Assembly: GCF_001262495.1 (NCBI RefSeq)
Contig: NZ_LGYE01000004.1
Span: 124,001-188,000 of the forward strand
Direction of reading: 5' to 3'
Origin: Microbacterium sp. GCS4
GTDB lineage: Bacteria > Actinomycetota > Actinomycetes > Actinomycetales > Microbacteriaceae
Length of the DNA: 64,000 nt
Positions 8,658 to 16,711 of this stretch are shown here, piece after piece (the first letter of the stretch is position 1; every line of letters begins with the position of its first letter). The notes beneath the pieces were generated by a model that made no database searches, was not told where the DNA came from, and saw only the letters and a list, made by a program, of their open reading frames with translations. Position numbers and translations under genes: made by a program.

Positions 8658-9977
8658 CTACTCGATGATCGATTCGATCTGCGATCGCGCGTCGGACAGC
8701 AGCGCGGCCGTGTCGGCGTTCGGCTCCACCGCCTTCTGCAGGGTCGGGATGAGCACGGAGTCGACGATCTCCTGCCACTTCTCGGTCTTCGGTCGCGGGA
8801 GGCTCTGCGGTGCCTCGAGTGTGCTCACCAGCGCCGGGTAGTTCTCGAATCCGGCCACGCCGTCCTTGCTCTCGAACGCGCTCTTGCGTGCGACGAGTCC
8901 GAGCGAGGTATCGGCGGCGAGGTCGTTGTGCTCGTAGGCGAACGCGATGAACTCCATCGCGGCATCCTGCTTCGTGCCGCTCGCGGGCACCGAGAGGTAC
9001 CAGGCGCCCGGCACTCCGGCGACTCCGCCGGGGCCGCCGATCATCAGCGCGACGCCGATCGCGTCCTTGACGGGAGAGTCGTCGGGGGTCTGGCGATACG
9101 CGTGACCCCAGAACCGCATCATGGCGAGGTTGCCCTGGTAGAAGAGGTTCTGTGCGCCGGCCCAGTCGAGCTGCGCCGCTCCCGGCGGGGCGAACGGCAG
9201 CAGGCTCACGTAGAAGTCGAGCGCCTCCTGGTGCGCGGCATTGTCGATCGTGACCTCCCCGGACTCGGGGTCGAGCACCATCTGCTCCTCGCCCGCCTGC
9301 GACACCGTGGCGAGCCATTCCGTCTCGACGGCGCCCTTCACATCGGTGCCGTACAGATCGACCTTCCCGTCGCCGTCGGTGTCCTGTGTGAAGAACTCCG
9401 CGGCGTCGCGGTACTGTTCCCAGGTCGTCGGCGGTGTGAGCGGGTATCCGTAGGCCGCTTCGAACTCGGCCTTGTTCGTGGGGTCCTCGAAGAGGTCGGT
9501 CCGGTAGAAGAGCACTTCCGAGTTCGTCCAGACGGGCATCCCGACGAACTTCCCGTCGACGGTCGCCTCGCTCACGAGCCCGTCGAAGAGATCGGCTTTG
9601 ACCTCGTCGCCGGCGATGTCGTCCAGTGGCGCGAGCCCTGGCCCGAACGAGGTGAGCCAGATGGCGTCGAGCGCGGCGATGTCGAACGATGGGGTTCCGG
9701 ACTTGAGTTCCGAGGAGATCCGGTCGTAGAGCCCCGCGTATGGCAGCTCGACCAGGGTGATCTCAGTGCCGGTCTCCTCGGTGTAGAGGTCGGCGATGGG
9801 CTGCAGTTCCGCCTTGCCCCCGCCCTCGACGACTATGGTCAGTCCATCGGCGCCCGCGGTGGTTGCAGCGCCGCCAGCACCGCAACCGCTGAGGGCGACT
9901 GCCGCCGCGGAGAGCGCGGCCAGCGCGACGCCGACGTGCCGAGCACGCCCCGTCGCTCGTGTGCGAAGCTTCTTCAC
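8658..9977 (-). CDS. Extracellular sugar-binding lipoprotein of the ABC importer
   Basis: Translation most likely starts at the GTG at 9977, with GGAG five bases upstream, giving MKKLRTRATGRARHVGVALA and a 439-residue precursor. A hydrophobic stretch leads to a lipobox (ALSGC) with Cys32 as the lipidated residue. The rest is a family 1 solute-binding fold (LTIVVEGGGKAELQPIADLY at the start of the mature part). It is the first gene of the leftward operon, directly behind a strong promoter and operator. The ligand is unknown; the operon suggests a fructan-derived sugar. Confidence 0.92.
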   Translation of the reverse strand: MKKLRTRATGRARHVGVALAALSAAAVALSGCGAGGAATTAGADGLTIVVEGGGKAELQPIADLYTEETGTEITLVELPYAGLYDRISSELKSGTPSFDIAALDAIWLTSFGPGLAPLDDIAGDEVKADLFDGLVSEATVDGKFVGMPVWTNSEVLFYRTDLFEDPTNKAEFEAAYGYPLTPPTTWEQYRDAAEFFTQDTDGDGKVDLYGTDVKGAVETEWLATVSQAGEEQMVLDPESGEVTIDNAAHQEALDFYVSLLPFAPPGAAQLDWAGAQNLFYQGNLAMMRFWGHAYRQTPDDSPVKDAIGVALMIGGPGGVAGVPGAWYLSVPASGTKQDAAMEFIAFAYEHNDLAADTSLGLVARKSAFESKDGVAGFENYPALVSTLEAPQSLPRPKTEKWQEIVDSVLIPTLQKAVEPNADTAALLSDARSQIESIIE

Positions 9978-10017
9978 TTCGACTCCATTCGCTTGTGGAT
10001 GAGAATGCAGACCCTCA

Positions 10018-10050
10018 GTGCCAAGACGTTTTGCCAAAACGTCTTGGCAC
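10018..10050. promoter_or_regulatory. 33-bp perfect inverted repeat: LacI-type tandem operator
   Basis: Two 15-base arms (GTGCCAAGACGTTTT and its exact complement) flank a 3-base centre. It can also be read as two overlapping LacI-family sites of the form TGCCAARAC-GTYTTGSCA, centred on CG at 10027/10028 and 10040/10041, 13 bases apart. It lies immediately downstream of the -10 box of the promoter at 10052-10080 and upstream of the binding-protein start, a blocking position for a repressor. The natural binder is the LacI protein encoded at 4417-5448. Confidence 0.85.
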
Positions 10051-10051
10051 C

Positions 10052-10080
10052 AAGATACGGGTGGGCGTCCGATTCGTCAA
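10052..10080 (-). promoter_or_regulatory. Sigma70-type promoter of the sugar operon
   Basis: On the minus strand TTGACG (10075-10080) is separated by exactly 17 bases from TATCTT (10052-10057). The predicted start site falls inside the operator, about 70 bases before the GTG of the binding-protein gene. Confidence 0.7.
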
Positions 10081-10127
10081 GAAATCTCGCTCGAGGATCC
10101 TCTTCGGCCGTTCGTTACTCTCGGACC

Positions 10128-10496
10128 ATGCGTCTGGTGGGTGGTGTCGTCCTGTGGCTCATCGCGACCGTGTGCGGAGTCCTCGGCGCCGGGTGGCTGA
10201 GCCTCGCCGGAGTGGGATGGGACGGCGGCTTCATCGCCCGCAGCTACTGGGACGACTCCGAGAGCGGCATCGGCGTCGGCTTCGCCGTGATCCTGCTGAT
10301 CGCCTGGCTGGGCCTGCTCGGCGGTTCGTTCGCGGTCATGCGGGGTGGTGAGTACGAACCCTCGCGAGCGATCCGAGCGGCCTCCATTGTCCTCGCGGTC
10401 GTGAGCATCGTGGGCGTCCTCGCTCTCTGCATCCTCGCGGTGGGATGGCCGGAGCCACCGAGCGAGTACCCCTCGCCGCCGTGGAACCGCGCCTGA
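10128..10496 (+). CDS. Small integral membrane protein, unknown
   Basis: The 122-residue protein has three clear hydrophobic segments (about residues 4-28, 50-71 and 82-106), a charged loop after the first, and a Pro-rich C-terminal tail (PEPPSEYPSPPWNRA). The ATG at 10128 is the first in a frame that is otherwise only open by chance upstream. It is transcribed divergently from the sugar operon. No family is recognised. Confidence 0.65.
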   Translation: MRLVGGVVLWLIATVCGVLGAGWLSLAGVGWDGGFIARSYWDDSESGIGVGFAVILLIAWLGLLGGSFAVMRGGEYEPSRAIRAASIVLAVVSIVGVLALCILAVGWPEPPSEYPSPPWNRA

Positions 10497-10516
10497 GGGC
10501 GGGGTGGATAGGCCCG

Positions 10517-10912
10517 TCAGTCGACCCGCATCGCGGTCGGCACCGCGGATGCCGTCGGCCACAGCGCCCGGAGCACGTCGACGACATCGTCGGCGGACGA
10601 GCCCGCTGCCGTCGCCTCGTCCACGAGATCGCGCACGCGCCTCAGGACCGGCAGCGGGAGGACCGCCGCCGATGCAGCGACTCGGGTCCCCGCCGCGGTG
10701 CGGCTCACGACGAGTCCCTCCTGCTCGAGCATCTTGTACGCCTTCGCCGCCGTGCCGGGAGCGACGCCGAGATCCGTCGCCGTCTGCCGGACCGTGGGAA
10801 GCCGCTCGTTCGCGCCGAGCCGACCCGAGACGATCAGACCACGGAACAGTGCGTAGATATCGCGGGCGCTGACACCCTCCTCCGGCATCTCCCCGGTCGT
10901 CACCGGTGTCAT
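10517..10912 (-). CDS. GntR-family regulator, YtrA-like
   Basis: The 131-residue protein carries an N-terminal winged helix of GntR type (NERLPTVRQTATDLGVAPGTAAKAYKMLEQEGLVVSR in two halves, about residues 37-72) and only a short helical C-terminal part with no ligand domain, as in the YtrA subfamily. Such regulators usually control neighbouring membrane genes. Its ATG overlaps the stop of the upstream membrane-protein gene by 4 bases, so the pair forms an operon. The inverted repeat at 11969-11994 before that operon is the likely operator. Confidence 0.85.
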   Translation of the reverse strand: MTPVTTGEMPEEGVSARDIYALFRGLIVSGRLGANERLPTVRQTATDLGVAPGTAAKAYKMLEQEGLVVSRTAAGTRVAASAAVLPLPVLRRVRDLVDEATAAGSSADDVVDVLRALWPTASAVPTAMRVD

Positions 10913-11955
10913 CGCCTCGCCCCGACCGCGTCGGAGCGATCAGTCGTCCGCGCGGACAAGGGCAGTCTCCGCGGCATGCCGATGACCACGACGAGCAGCG
11001 TCGCGTAGGCGACGATCTCCATCACCGGCGCGGCCCACCCCGCCGCTGCGGCGAGCTCGGCATACCGCCACGCGGATTCGTAGGGGTGCCCGTCGTTCTG
11101 TCCCGTGATGACGAGGCCCGTGACGGATCCGGTCGAGGCGATGAGTCGCCAGGCCCCGGCGAGCGCGAGGGCGAGAGACGCCGCGGCGACGCGTGCAGTC
11201 GTCGACGCGATGCTCCGACGAGCGAGGCGTTCGGCCGCGACCGTCTCCGGGGACAGGAACGGCCGGGCTGCGTTGACGCGCAGGAGCGCCGCGAGGGACA
11301 TGAGCAGCGCGGCGAGCGCGATCAGCACGGGCACTCCGTACGTCCACCCGTAGAAGTGGAGTCGGAGCGGGTCGACGGCATCGACGTTCGGCACGGGGAC
11401 GACGAGCCAGATGTGCTGCCCCTGCGGGTCCGTCGACGAGGCCAGTCCTGCGGCGACGGTCGTGGCGGCGAGCACGGTGGCGGCGAGGGCGGCGGCGACG
11501 AGATCTCTTCGACGGCTGAAGGTCAGCCAGGTCCGCCGCACGGAGGGAGTCACCGGCACGACGGACGCCGCGGATCCTCTCGCGACCACGAGCGCAGCGA
11601 GACCGGCCAGCCCCACGGATGCGACGATCACGGGGAGCGCGAAGCGCAGCGATGCGGTCGACCCCGACATGTTCAGCACGTAAGAGCGCAGCACGAAGTC
11701 GAGCAGGTGGGTGCACACGACGGCCGCGGCGATGACGACGACGACGATGAGTTCTGGACGATGGCGCACGCCGACCACGCCGGTGCGGTCGATCGTCGCG
11801 GGCGCGGCACTGCGGTCGCCCGCTCCCCCGCGGGGACGCGACCGCCAGGCTTCGAGGACCAGCGCGACGAAGATCGCGACGACGAACGATGTGAGCGGGA
11901 TCGAGAAGGCCGCGCCCACGATCTCACTCGGCGTCCACATCACTGCTGATGACAC
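10909..11955 (-). CDS. Polytopic membrane protein paired with GntR regulator
   Basis: The product has 348 residues from a GTG at 11955, chosen because AGGGAGG sits five bases upstream; an ATG five codons in is also possible. It has about eight hydrophobic segments separated by short loops. No catalytic motif is seen. Membrane proteins encoded with YtrA-type regulators are often unknown transport or stress proteins; here only the operon link to the regulator supports that idea. Confidence 0.65.
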   Translation of the reverse strand: MSSAVMWTPSEIVGAAFSIPLTSFVVAIFVALVLEAWRSRPRGGAGDRSAAPATIDRTGVVGVRHRPELIVVVVIAAAVVCTHLLDFVLRSYVLNMSGSTASLRFALPVIVASVGLAGLAALVVARGSAASVVPVTPSVRRTWLTFSRRRDLVAAALAATVLAATTVAAGLASSTDPQGQHIWLVVPVPNVDAVDPLRLHFYGWTYGVPVLIALAALLMSLAALLRVNAARPFLSPETVAAERLARRSIASTTARVAAASLALALAGAWRLIASTGSVTGLVITGQNDGHPYESAWRYAELAAAAGWAAPVMEIVAYATLLVVVIGMPRRLPLSARTTDRSDAVGARR

Positions 11956-11968
11956 GATGGCCTCCCTG

Positions 11969-11994
11969 AGTTGTGTCATCTGTCTATCACAACT
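11969..11994. promoter_or_regulatory. Inverted repeat, probable GntR/YtrA operator
   Basis: AGTTGTG and CACAACT pair across a 12-base spacer, 14 bases before the GTG of the membrane-protein/GntR operon. A second partial dyad (CACAACTTGTG) overlaps its right arm. The site lies in the 3' end of the GNAT gene, so this operon probably has its own promoter there. Spaced dyads of this size are typical for YtrA-type autoregulation. Confidence 0.55.
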
Positions 11995-12578
11995 TGTGCC
12001 ACCAGTGAAGAACAAGCGCGCGATGCGCCTCTCAGCCCCCCGGACACCAGGAGGGTGGTCCGACCATGCGGGGTGACCGGGTTCGCAGCGCCCGAGTCGA
12101 CGAAGCCGAGCTTCTCGAGGACGCGCAGCGACGGGGTGTTCCAGTCCCAGACCGTCGCCCAGAGCCGCGGGTGTCCGGCGCGTCGTGCCTCGGCGAGCAC
12201 GGCGGCCGCCGCTTCCGTCGCATAACCGCGACCGTGGACCGCGCGCAGCAGTTCGAAGGCGATCTCCGGTTCGTCCGGCTCACCGCTCCCGTGGAAGACG
12301 ATCCCGCAGTAGCCGACCACCTCGCCCGAGCCCGTCGCCACGACCGTGAGCAGCCCCGGCTCCGCGCCTGCCCGGATGCTCTCGGCGATCTCCTCGACGG
12401 TGGGATGCCCGTCCGACGTGAGCTGCCGATGCCGCGGCACCCGCGGATCCCGCTCGGTCCATAAGCGGCGGAACACTCCGGCATCCTCGTCGCGCTGGGG
12501 CCGCAGCGAGAGCCGAACCGTGTCGCCGCCGTTGAGTCGCCGCGAGGACGGCGGCATCCTCGCGCGCTCGTGGTCCAT
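11976..12578 (-). CDS. GNAT N-acetyltransferase (RimJ/RimL type)
   Basis: The 200-residue protein (start ATG at 12578; a second ATG lies seven codons in) has the acetyltransferase core: VRLSLRPQRDEDAGVFRRLW, GEVVGYCGIVFHG, AFELLRAVHGRGYATEAAAA with the acetyl-CoA-binding turn HGRGYATEA, and WDWNTPSLRVLEKLGFVDSG. This arrangement is typical of RimJ/RimL-like enzymes that acetylate a protein N-terminus or a small molecule. The substrate is unknown. Confidence 0.83.
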   Translation of the reverse strand: MDHERARMPPSSRRLNGGDTVRLSLRPQRDEDAGVFRRLWTERDPRVPRHRQLTSDGHPTVEEIAESIRAGAEPGLLTVVATGSGEVVGYCGIVFHGSGEPDEPEIAFELLRAVHGRGYATEAAAAVLAEARRAGHPRLWATVWDWNTPSLRVLEKLGFVDSGAANPVTPHGRTTLLVSGGLRGASRACSSLVAQVVIDR

Positions 12579-12794
12579 GCGTCCAGTCTCTCGGACGCGT
12601 CTCGCTCCTCCCGCTCGACGTCCCGCACACGCGAGAGAGCGCCACCGTCTCGACTGCAGAGTTTGAGTCAGCCCCACCGCGCACGATCCGCGTGACGACG
12701 CGGATCTGCGGCGTGCGGCATCTCCCGGACAGGAACCCCCGGATCGGGCGTGGACATACCGAAGCGAATCCCACCCCTATCGGAGGAGCTTCTC

Positions 12795-13382
12795 TTGTTC
12801 ACACGATTCCTGTCGACGTCTGCGGCCCTCGTCGCCGTCCTCGCCCTCGCCACTCCCACGACCTCGTCCGCCTCCGTGGAACCCGATCCGCCGGCGGCAT
12901 GCACGATCGGCGGTGTGCCCGTCGCCGACGGCCAGCCCGTCCCGGATGACATCCCCACGGTCGTGTCCTGCTTCGACTCGGTCGAGGAGGCCGAGCAGTT
13001 CATCGAGGACGGAGCGCCCGGCGACTACGAGCAGCTCTACCCGGACAACGCCTCCGCACGTACCGACGCGCGTGCCGCGGCCGCATCGACCGTCACCGTG
13101 GGCAAGATCTGGACGGGGACGTCCCGGACCGGGTCCGTCCGCCTCCACTGGGGCGCCGGCAGCGGATGCTACGGCGTGACGTTCGGGTTCCCGAGCCTCA
13201 GCGCCGGGTGGGACAACAACGTGCGGTCCGCGGAGGGTTTCAACAACTGCTGGTCCTCGCAGTACGACGGCACCAGCTACACCGGAACCGTGCTGACCTG
13301 CGCCCCGTACTGCTCGTCGCTCGGGTCGATGGCCGCACGCACGTCATCCATCGTCTACCGTCCCGCGGGAACCTTCGGGTGA
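12795..13382 (+). CDS. Secreted cysteine-containing protein, unknown
   Basis: A TTG at 12795 is preferred because GGAGGAG lies eight bases upstream and it opens a clean signal peptide (FTRFLSTSAALVAVLALATP). The precursor has 195 residues. The mature part has six cysteines and a C-terminal ~90-residue beta-rich region (SGCYGVTFGFPSLSAGWDNN, then NNCWSSQYDGTSYTGTVLTC) that loosely resembles the crystallin-like fold of I36 peptidase-inhibitor proteins. That resemblance is by eye and weak. It is a single gene between divergent neighbours. Confidence 0.7.
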   Translation: MFTRFLSTSAALVAVLALATPTTSSASVEPDPPAACTIGGVPVADGQPVPDDIPTVVSCFDSVEEAEQFIEDGAPGDYEQLYPDNASARTDARAAAASTVTVGKIWTGTSRTGSVRLHWGAGSGCYGVTFGFPSLSAGWDNNVRSAEGFNNCWSSQYDGTSYTGTVLTCAPYCSSLGSMAARTSSIVYRPAGTFG

Positions 13383-13395
13383 GCCGGCTCCGGCC

Positions 13396-13890
13396 TCACT
13401 CCTGGAACGGGTGAAGTCGAAGGGTCGAGCATTCGATCCTGCCCGGGACGACGGCCGCCTCGCCCTGATCCGTGACGCACATCGTGAATTCGGACGGGGC
13501 GGTCCCCGGGGCAGAGGTCGCCGAGGTCGGATCGGTCTCGGCGAACGCGCCGGACTCCCACATCTGGATGCACACGGCCTCGGCGTCCTCGATCGGCAGG
13601 ACGCCATCGGGGGTGGCGATGCTCACTCCGGCGCCCGACAGCGATCCGTCCGGGTTTCGGTAGGGGCCTTCGAGGCACTGCACGACGCTGGTGTCGCTCA
13701 CCGGACGCTGATCGAGCAGCACGACACCCGCGACGCCGGCACCCGCGACGACGAGAACGCCGCCCGCAATGGTCAATCGGCCCCACAGGGTCTTCCACCA
13801 CGGCGGGCGCGAGAGGTCCCGGCGCATCTGCTCGATGAGGAGGTCCTGCACCTCTCGACGATGCGGCATGCCGCCGGACTGCTCCGTCAT
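13396..13890 (-). CDS. Single-pass membrane protein coupled to sigma factor gene
   Basis: The 164-residue protein has a basic cytoplasmic N-terminus of about 38 residues, one membrane segment (LTIAGGVLVVAGAGVAGVVL) and an extracytoplasmic part with four cysteines. Its start overlaps the sigma-factor stop by 4 bases. The position is where an anti-sigma factor is usually encoded, but the cytoplasmic part is short and lacks a zinc-binding anti-sigma motif. It may be a membrane sensor or an unrelated secreted-domain protein. Confidence 0.65.
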   Translation of the reverse strand: MTEQSGGMPHRREVQDLLIEQMRRDLSRPPWWKTLWGRLTIAGGVLVVAGAGVAGVVLLDQRPVSDTSVVQCLEGPYRNPDGSLSGAGVSIATPDGVLPIEDAEAVCIQMWESGAFAETDPTSATSAPGTAPSEFTMCVTDQGEAAVVPGRIECSTLRLHPFQE

Positions 13891-14483
13891 GCGTGTGCCT
13901 CCTCTGCGGTGGGAGCGTACTCCTGCAGCTCGCTGCGCAGCTTCGTCTTCACCCGCGACAGTCGCGACTTCACGGTCCCGACGGGAATGCCGAGGACCAC
14001 CGCCGCCTCGGTCGCCGGCAGCTCGTGGATGACGCAGAGGACCACGACGCCGGCATCGCGAGGGTTCAGCTGCAGAAGCGCCTCGCGCACCCCCTCCGTG
14101 ATCTTCATCGAATCCATCGCCCGGGCGACCTCGTCCGCGTGATCGGGCACGTCTCTCTCATGCGGGATCCGGCTGAGGAGCCGTTGATACCGGCGGCGGG
14201 AACGCAGGCTGTTCTTCGCGGCGAACGACGTGGTCGCCAGGAGCCACGGAAGAACCGAGCCGTCGACGAGACGGACCTTGTCGCGCTTGCGCCACAGCTC
14301 GAAGAACGCGGTCGCGGCGACTTCCTCCGCATCCCACGAGGTACGCATCAGCACCAGAGACAGACGGAACACGGGCGCCTGATGACGGTCGTGAAGAAGC
14401 CGATAGGCGGGTTCGTCGCCGCGCGACAGCCGGAAGAGGAGCTCACCGTCGCCCGGCGTCCTCGATTCTCGGTCCTCAGCCAC
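13887..14483 (-). CDS. ECF-type RNA polymerase sigma factor
   Basis: The protein has about 198 residues from a GTG at 14483 (an earlier GTG at 14522 would add 13). Region 2 reads RLLHDRHQAPVFRLSLVLMR then TSWDAEEVAATAFFELWRKR, and region 4 has the helix-turn-helix LPATEAAVVLGIPVGTVKSR. No region 1 or 3 is present, as in ECF sigma factors. The downstream gene encodes a one-pass membrane protein that could be its regulator. Its target promoters are unknown. Confidence 0.85.
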   Translation of the reverse strand: MAEDRESRTPGDGELLFRLSRGDEPAYRLLHDRHQAPVFRLSLVLMRTSWDAEEVAATAFFELWRKRDKVRLVDGSVLPWLLATTSFAAKNSLRSRRRYQRLLSRIPHERDVPDHADEVARAMDSMKITEGVREALLQLNPRDAGVVVLCVIHELPATEAAVVLGIPVGTVKSRLSRVKTKLRSELQEYAPTAEEAHA

Positions 14484-14573
14484 TGCCTCACCTCGCGCGA
14501 CACGGTCCCCTCGACCGTCCACCTCCAGTGTAAGCGGGCCGGTAGCCGCCCCGGAGCGGGCGACGAGGCCCGC

Positions 14574-14954
14574 TCAGGCAGCCGTGGCGAGGGTGCGCCG
14601 AACGAGACCACGGTCACGCGCCGCTCGCGGACTGCACCGCAGGTACCGGTGACAGTGGGCGCGGAAAGTCTCGTACGTGCCGTACCCGCAGCGCATCGCG
14701 ATCTCCGACATCGGGATGGCGGGGTTGTGCGCAGCGATGAGCACGACCTGCCGGAGGCGACGCCGCGCCAGCATCTCCGCGACGCTCGGGTGGCCCGCGA
14801 ACGCCCTGTCCAGCTGCCGCCGGGAGATGAACAGCTCGCGTGCCAGCCACGTCGGCCCGACTCGACCGTCACGATAGTGAAGGTCGATGAGCACGAGGCA
14901 CCGCTCTCTCGTCGCATCGAAGTCAATGGTCCTCACATCACGTAATGTCCGCAT
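14574..14954 (-). CDS. Short AraC-type HTH protein
   Basis: The 126-residue product from the ATG at 14954 is almost entirely an AraC/XylS DNA-binding domain: LARELFISRRQLDRAFAGHP forms the first HTH and IPMSEIAMRCGYGTYETFRA the second. No sensor domain is present. The open frame continues 106 residues upstream, but that part is low-complexity and looks non-coding. There is no strong ribosome site, so the start is uncertain. Confidence 0.65.
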   Translation of the reverse strand: MRTLRDVRTIDFDATRERCLVLIDLHYRDGRVGPTWLARELFISRRQLDRAFAGHPSVAEMLARRRLRQVVLIAAHNPAIPMSEIAMRCGYGTYETFRAHCHRYLRCSPRAARDRGLVRRTLATAA

Positions 14955-15358
14955 GGGGGCGATCGGTTCCCTCGAGCCGCGACTCCAGAGAACGAGACGG
15001 ATCCGGTGGCCGCACGAGGCGCCGCGGTGGCCGCGCAGACCGCTCGGGCACAGGGATGCGGCGCATCGGGCCTGAGGCATCGACGGGCATCCCGCACCTG
15101 GATCGCATCGGCCGGCCACGTCTACCGTGGTCGCGGACAGCCGGATTCCGGGGTGGCTGCGAACCACCGGGACGGATAGGGGCCGGCTGTTCGGGCACCA
15201 GCGCGAGCTCCCGAGATCGGTTACCCCAGGACCTCTCGGGAGCTTGCGTTCCGCTGTTCTGCAGGGCACCACCTCACGAGCGCCTTGAAGCAGCGGGTGC
15301 TTGACGAGGTGAGTGCTCGACGCTGTCGAGTCCGTTGTTCACAATGAAGGAGCAGTAA
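14955..15358. other. Divergent intergenic region
   Basis: No gene is supported in these 404 bases. A perfect 15-base dyad, CTCGAC-GCT-GTCGAG, lies at 15316-15330, just ahead of the AAGGAG ribosome site of the next gene, and could be an operator. The rest shows nothing I can name. Confidence 0.5.
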
Positions 15359-16008
15359 ATGAAGTATCAGAAGGTCTCTCGTGCCGCGGTTGTGGTCGCC
15401 ATCTCGGCTGCGATGTTGCTCGGAAGCGCCGGCGGAGCGATGGCTTCGACGGACGCCACTGCAGACGAGGAGTTCTCCGAGTTCACTGCGTCGCTGGGTG
15501 TCGACCCCGCAGTCAAGGATGAACTTCAGCTCAAGTTCGACGCACTGTCCCCGAGCGAGCAGGAGTCGTTCCTTTCCAGGTCGAATCAGAGCCGGGGTCG
15601 GTGCTGAACTTCGAGAGCTCCACGACCGTCCGGGAGCTGGAGGCTGCTCCTCAGGTCCAGGCTCGAGCGTCCGCGGCGGCACTCAAGACCTATCAGGCGA
15701 AGGACACGGTGACTGCGAGCGTCCTCAACGTGAACGTCGGGTCGTTCACGACCGATTTCAAGTATGAAGCCAACGCCACGAAGGTCACCCGTGTACTCAC
15801 GTGCAAGGGAGCCTGGTCTGGCTTCGGACTCACTGGTTCATCGTCCGCCTCGAACTACATCACGGCTGGAGGCGTCGGTGCGTGCGAGGTGATCTTCAAC
15901 ATGAGCGTCGTGATCAAGGGCTCGCCGATCTCCTTCGCGAAGCAGCATGTCATCAAGACGCATAGCGGCAACCCTGGTCGGTACACAGCTACGTTGGGGA
16001 ACTTCTGA
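15359..16008 (+). pseudogene. Frameshifted secreted protein
   Basis: Frame one starts at ATG 15359 with a good AAGGAG site and a signal peptide (VVVAISAAMLLGSAGGAMAS), and runs to a stop at 15605-15607 after SEQESFLSRSNQSRGRC. The remaining protein continues in the -1 frame: reading VESEPGSVLNFESSTTVREL from about 15577 onward gives a natural continuation to a stop at 16008. Together they would form a secreted protein of about 215 residues of unknown family. Either one base has been lost near 15570-15580, or this is a sequencing error or a programmed -1 shift. No classic slippery heptamer is evident. Confidence 0.65.
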
Positions 16009-16021
16009 AAGACTTCCTGAC

Positions 16022-16318
16022 ATGACGAATCGCGTAGACACGGCCGCCGCCAAGACCGCGACCCAATGGTGGCTCCTCGCTCTCGCGGTGGCCCTCGTTG
16101 TCTTGTCGCTGGCGTTCCCGTGGATCGTGGTCGCGCAGATCGCGCTCCTCGTCGTTGTGGTCGTCAAACTGTTCCGTCGCCCGGGTCGACCTAACGTGTT
16201 CATCCTGGCCGCAGCAGCCGTCGTGCTGTGCCTGTCACTGGCAACGTATGCAGTCAGCGCAGTCGTCGTCTACAACCTGGACTCCACACGGGACGGGACG
16301 TCGGTCGTCGTCGACTGA
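16022..16318 (+). CDS. Small membrane protein, unknown
   Basis: The 98-residue protein has two hydrophobic stretches (residues about 16-48 and 58-82) separated by FRRPGRPN. Its ATG at 16022 lies 13 bases after the stop of the preceding frameshifted secreted-protein gene, so they are likely co-transcribed. A strong hairpin follows it directly. No family is recognised. Confidence 0.6.
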   Translation: MTNRVDTAAAKTATQWWLLALAVALVVLSLAFPWIVVAQIALLVVVVVKLFRRPGRPNVFILAAAAVVLCLSLATYAVSAVVVYNLDSTRDGTSVVVD

Positions 16319-16325
16319 AACAAGC

Positions 16326-16369
16326 GAGCCTCGTCTTGCCGTGACCGAAATCACGGCAAGACGAGGCTC
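16326..16369. terminator. Perfect 19-bp stem terminator-like hairpin
   Basis: Nineteen-base arms starting GAGCCTCGTC pair exactly around a 6-base loop, seven bases after the stop of the small membrane-protein gene. There is no long T run after it. Confidence 0.7.
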
Positions 16370-16711
16370 ACGTGTTTGACAGCCCTGAGAAGCCTGCAGC
16401 GGATTCGCGAAGCACCGACTGCCGTCACTTCTGGTGGTTTTGCGACCTAGGCTCCGAGCCACTGGCATCGAGCGCGAACCATGGTGATGACATCCGACTC
16501 GACCTCCCAGGCCCTCACGTCACCTTCGAGTGGCAGGCGGGCCGGTCCCGAGAGCAGGCCACGAGCGAGGACATACACCTGGTGCAACGCCGCGTCCCCG
16601 TTCTGATTGCCGAGTCTCCGACGAACACGCTCTTCATACGGCCCGAATCCGAGTAGGTCTCCTCGCACGACCGCCGGCAACGCCCGCGGAGCGTGACAGT
16701 ACGATCCCCAC
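16370..16711. other. 342 bases without a supported gene
   Basis: A GTG frame of 94 codons begins at 16372 but lacks a ribosome site and a recognisable domain, so I do not call it. A possible -10 box TACGAT (16700-16705) sits six bases before the ATG at 16712, suggesting leaderless transcription of the next gene. Confidence 0.4.

Noticed and set aside
16372..16656. 94-codon GTG frame after a terminator hairpin
   Set aside because: No ribosome site, no recognisable domain and composition unlike neighbouring genes; left as non-coding.
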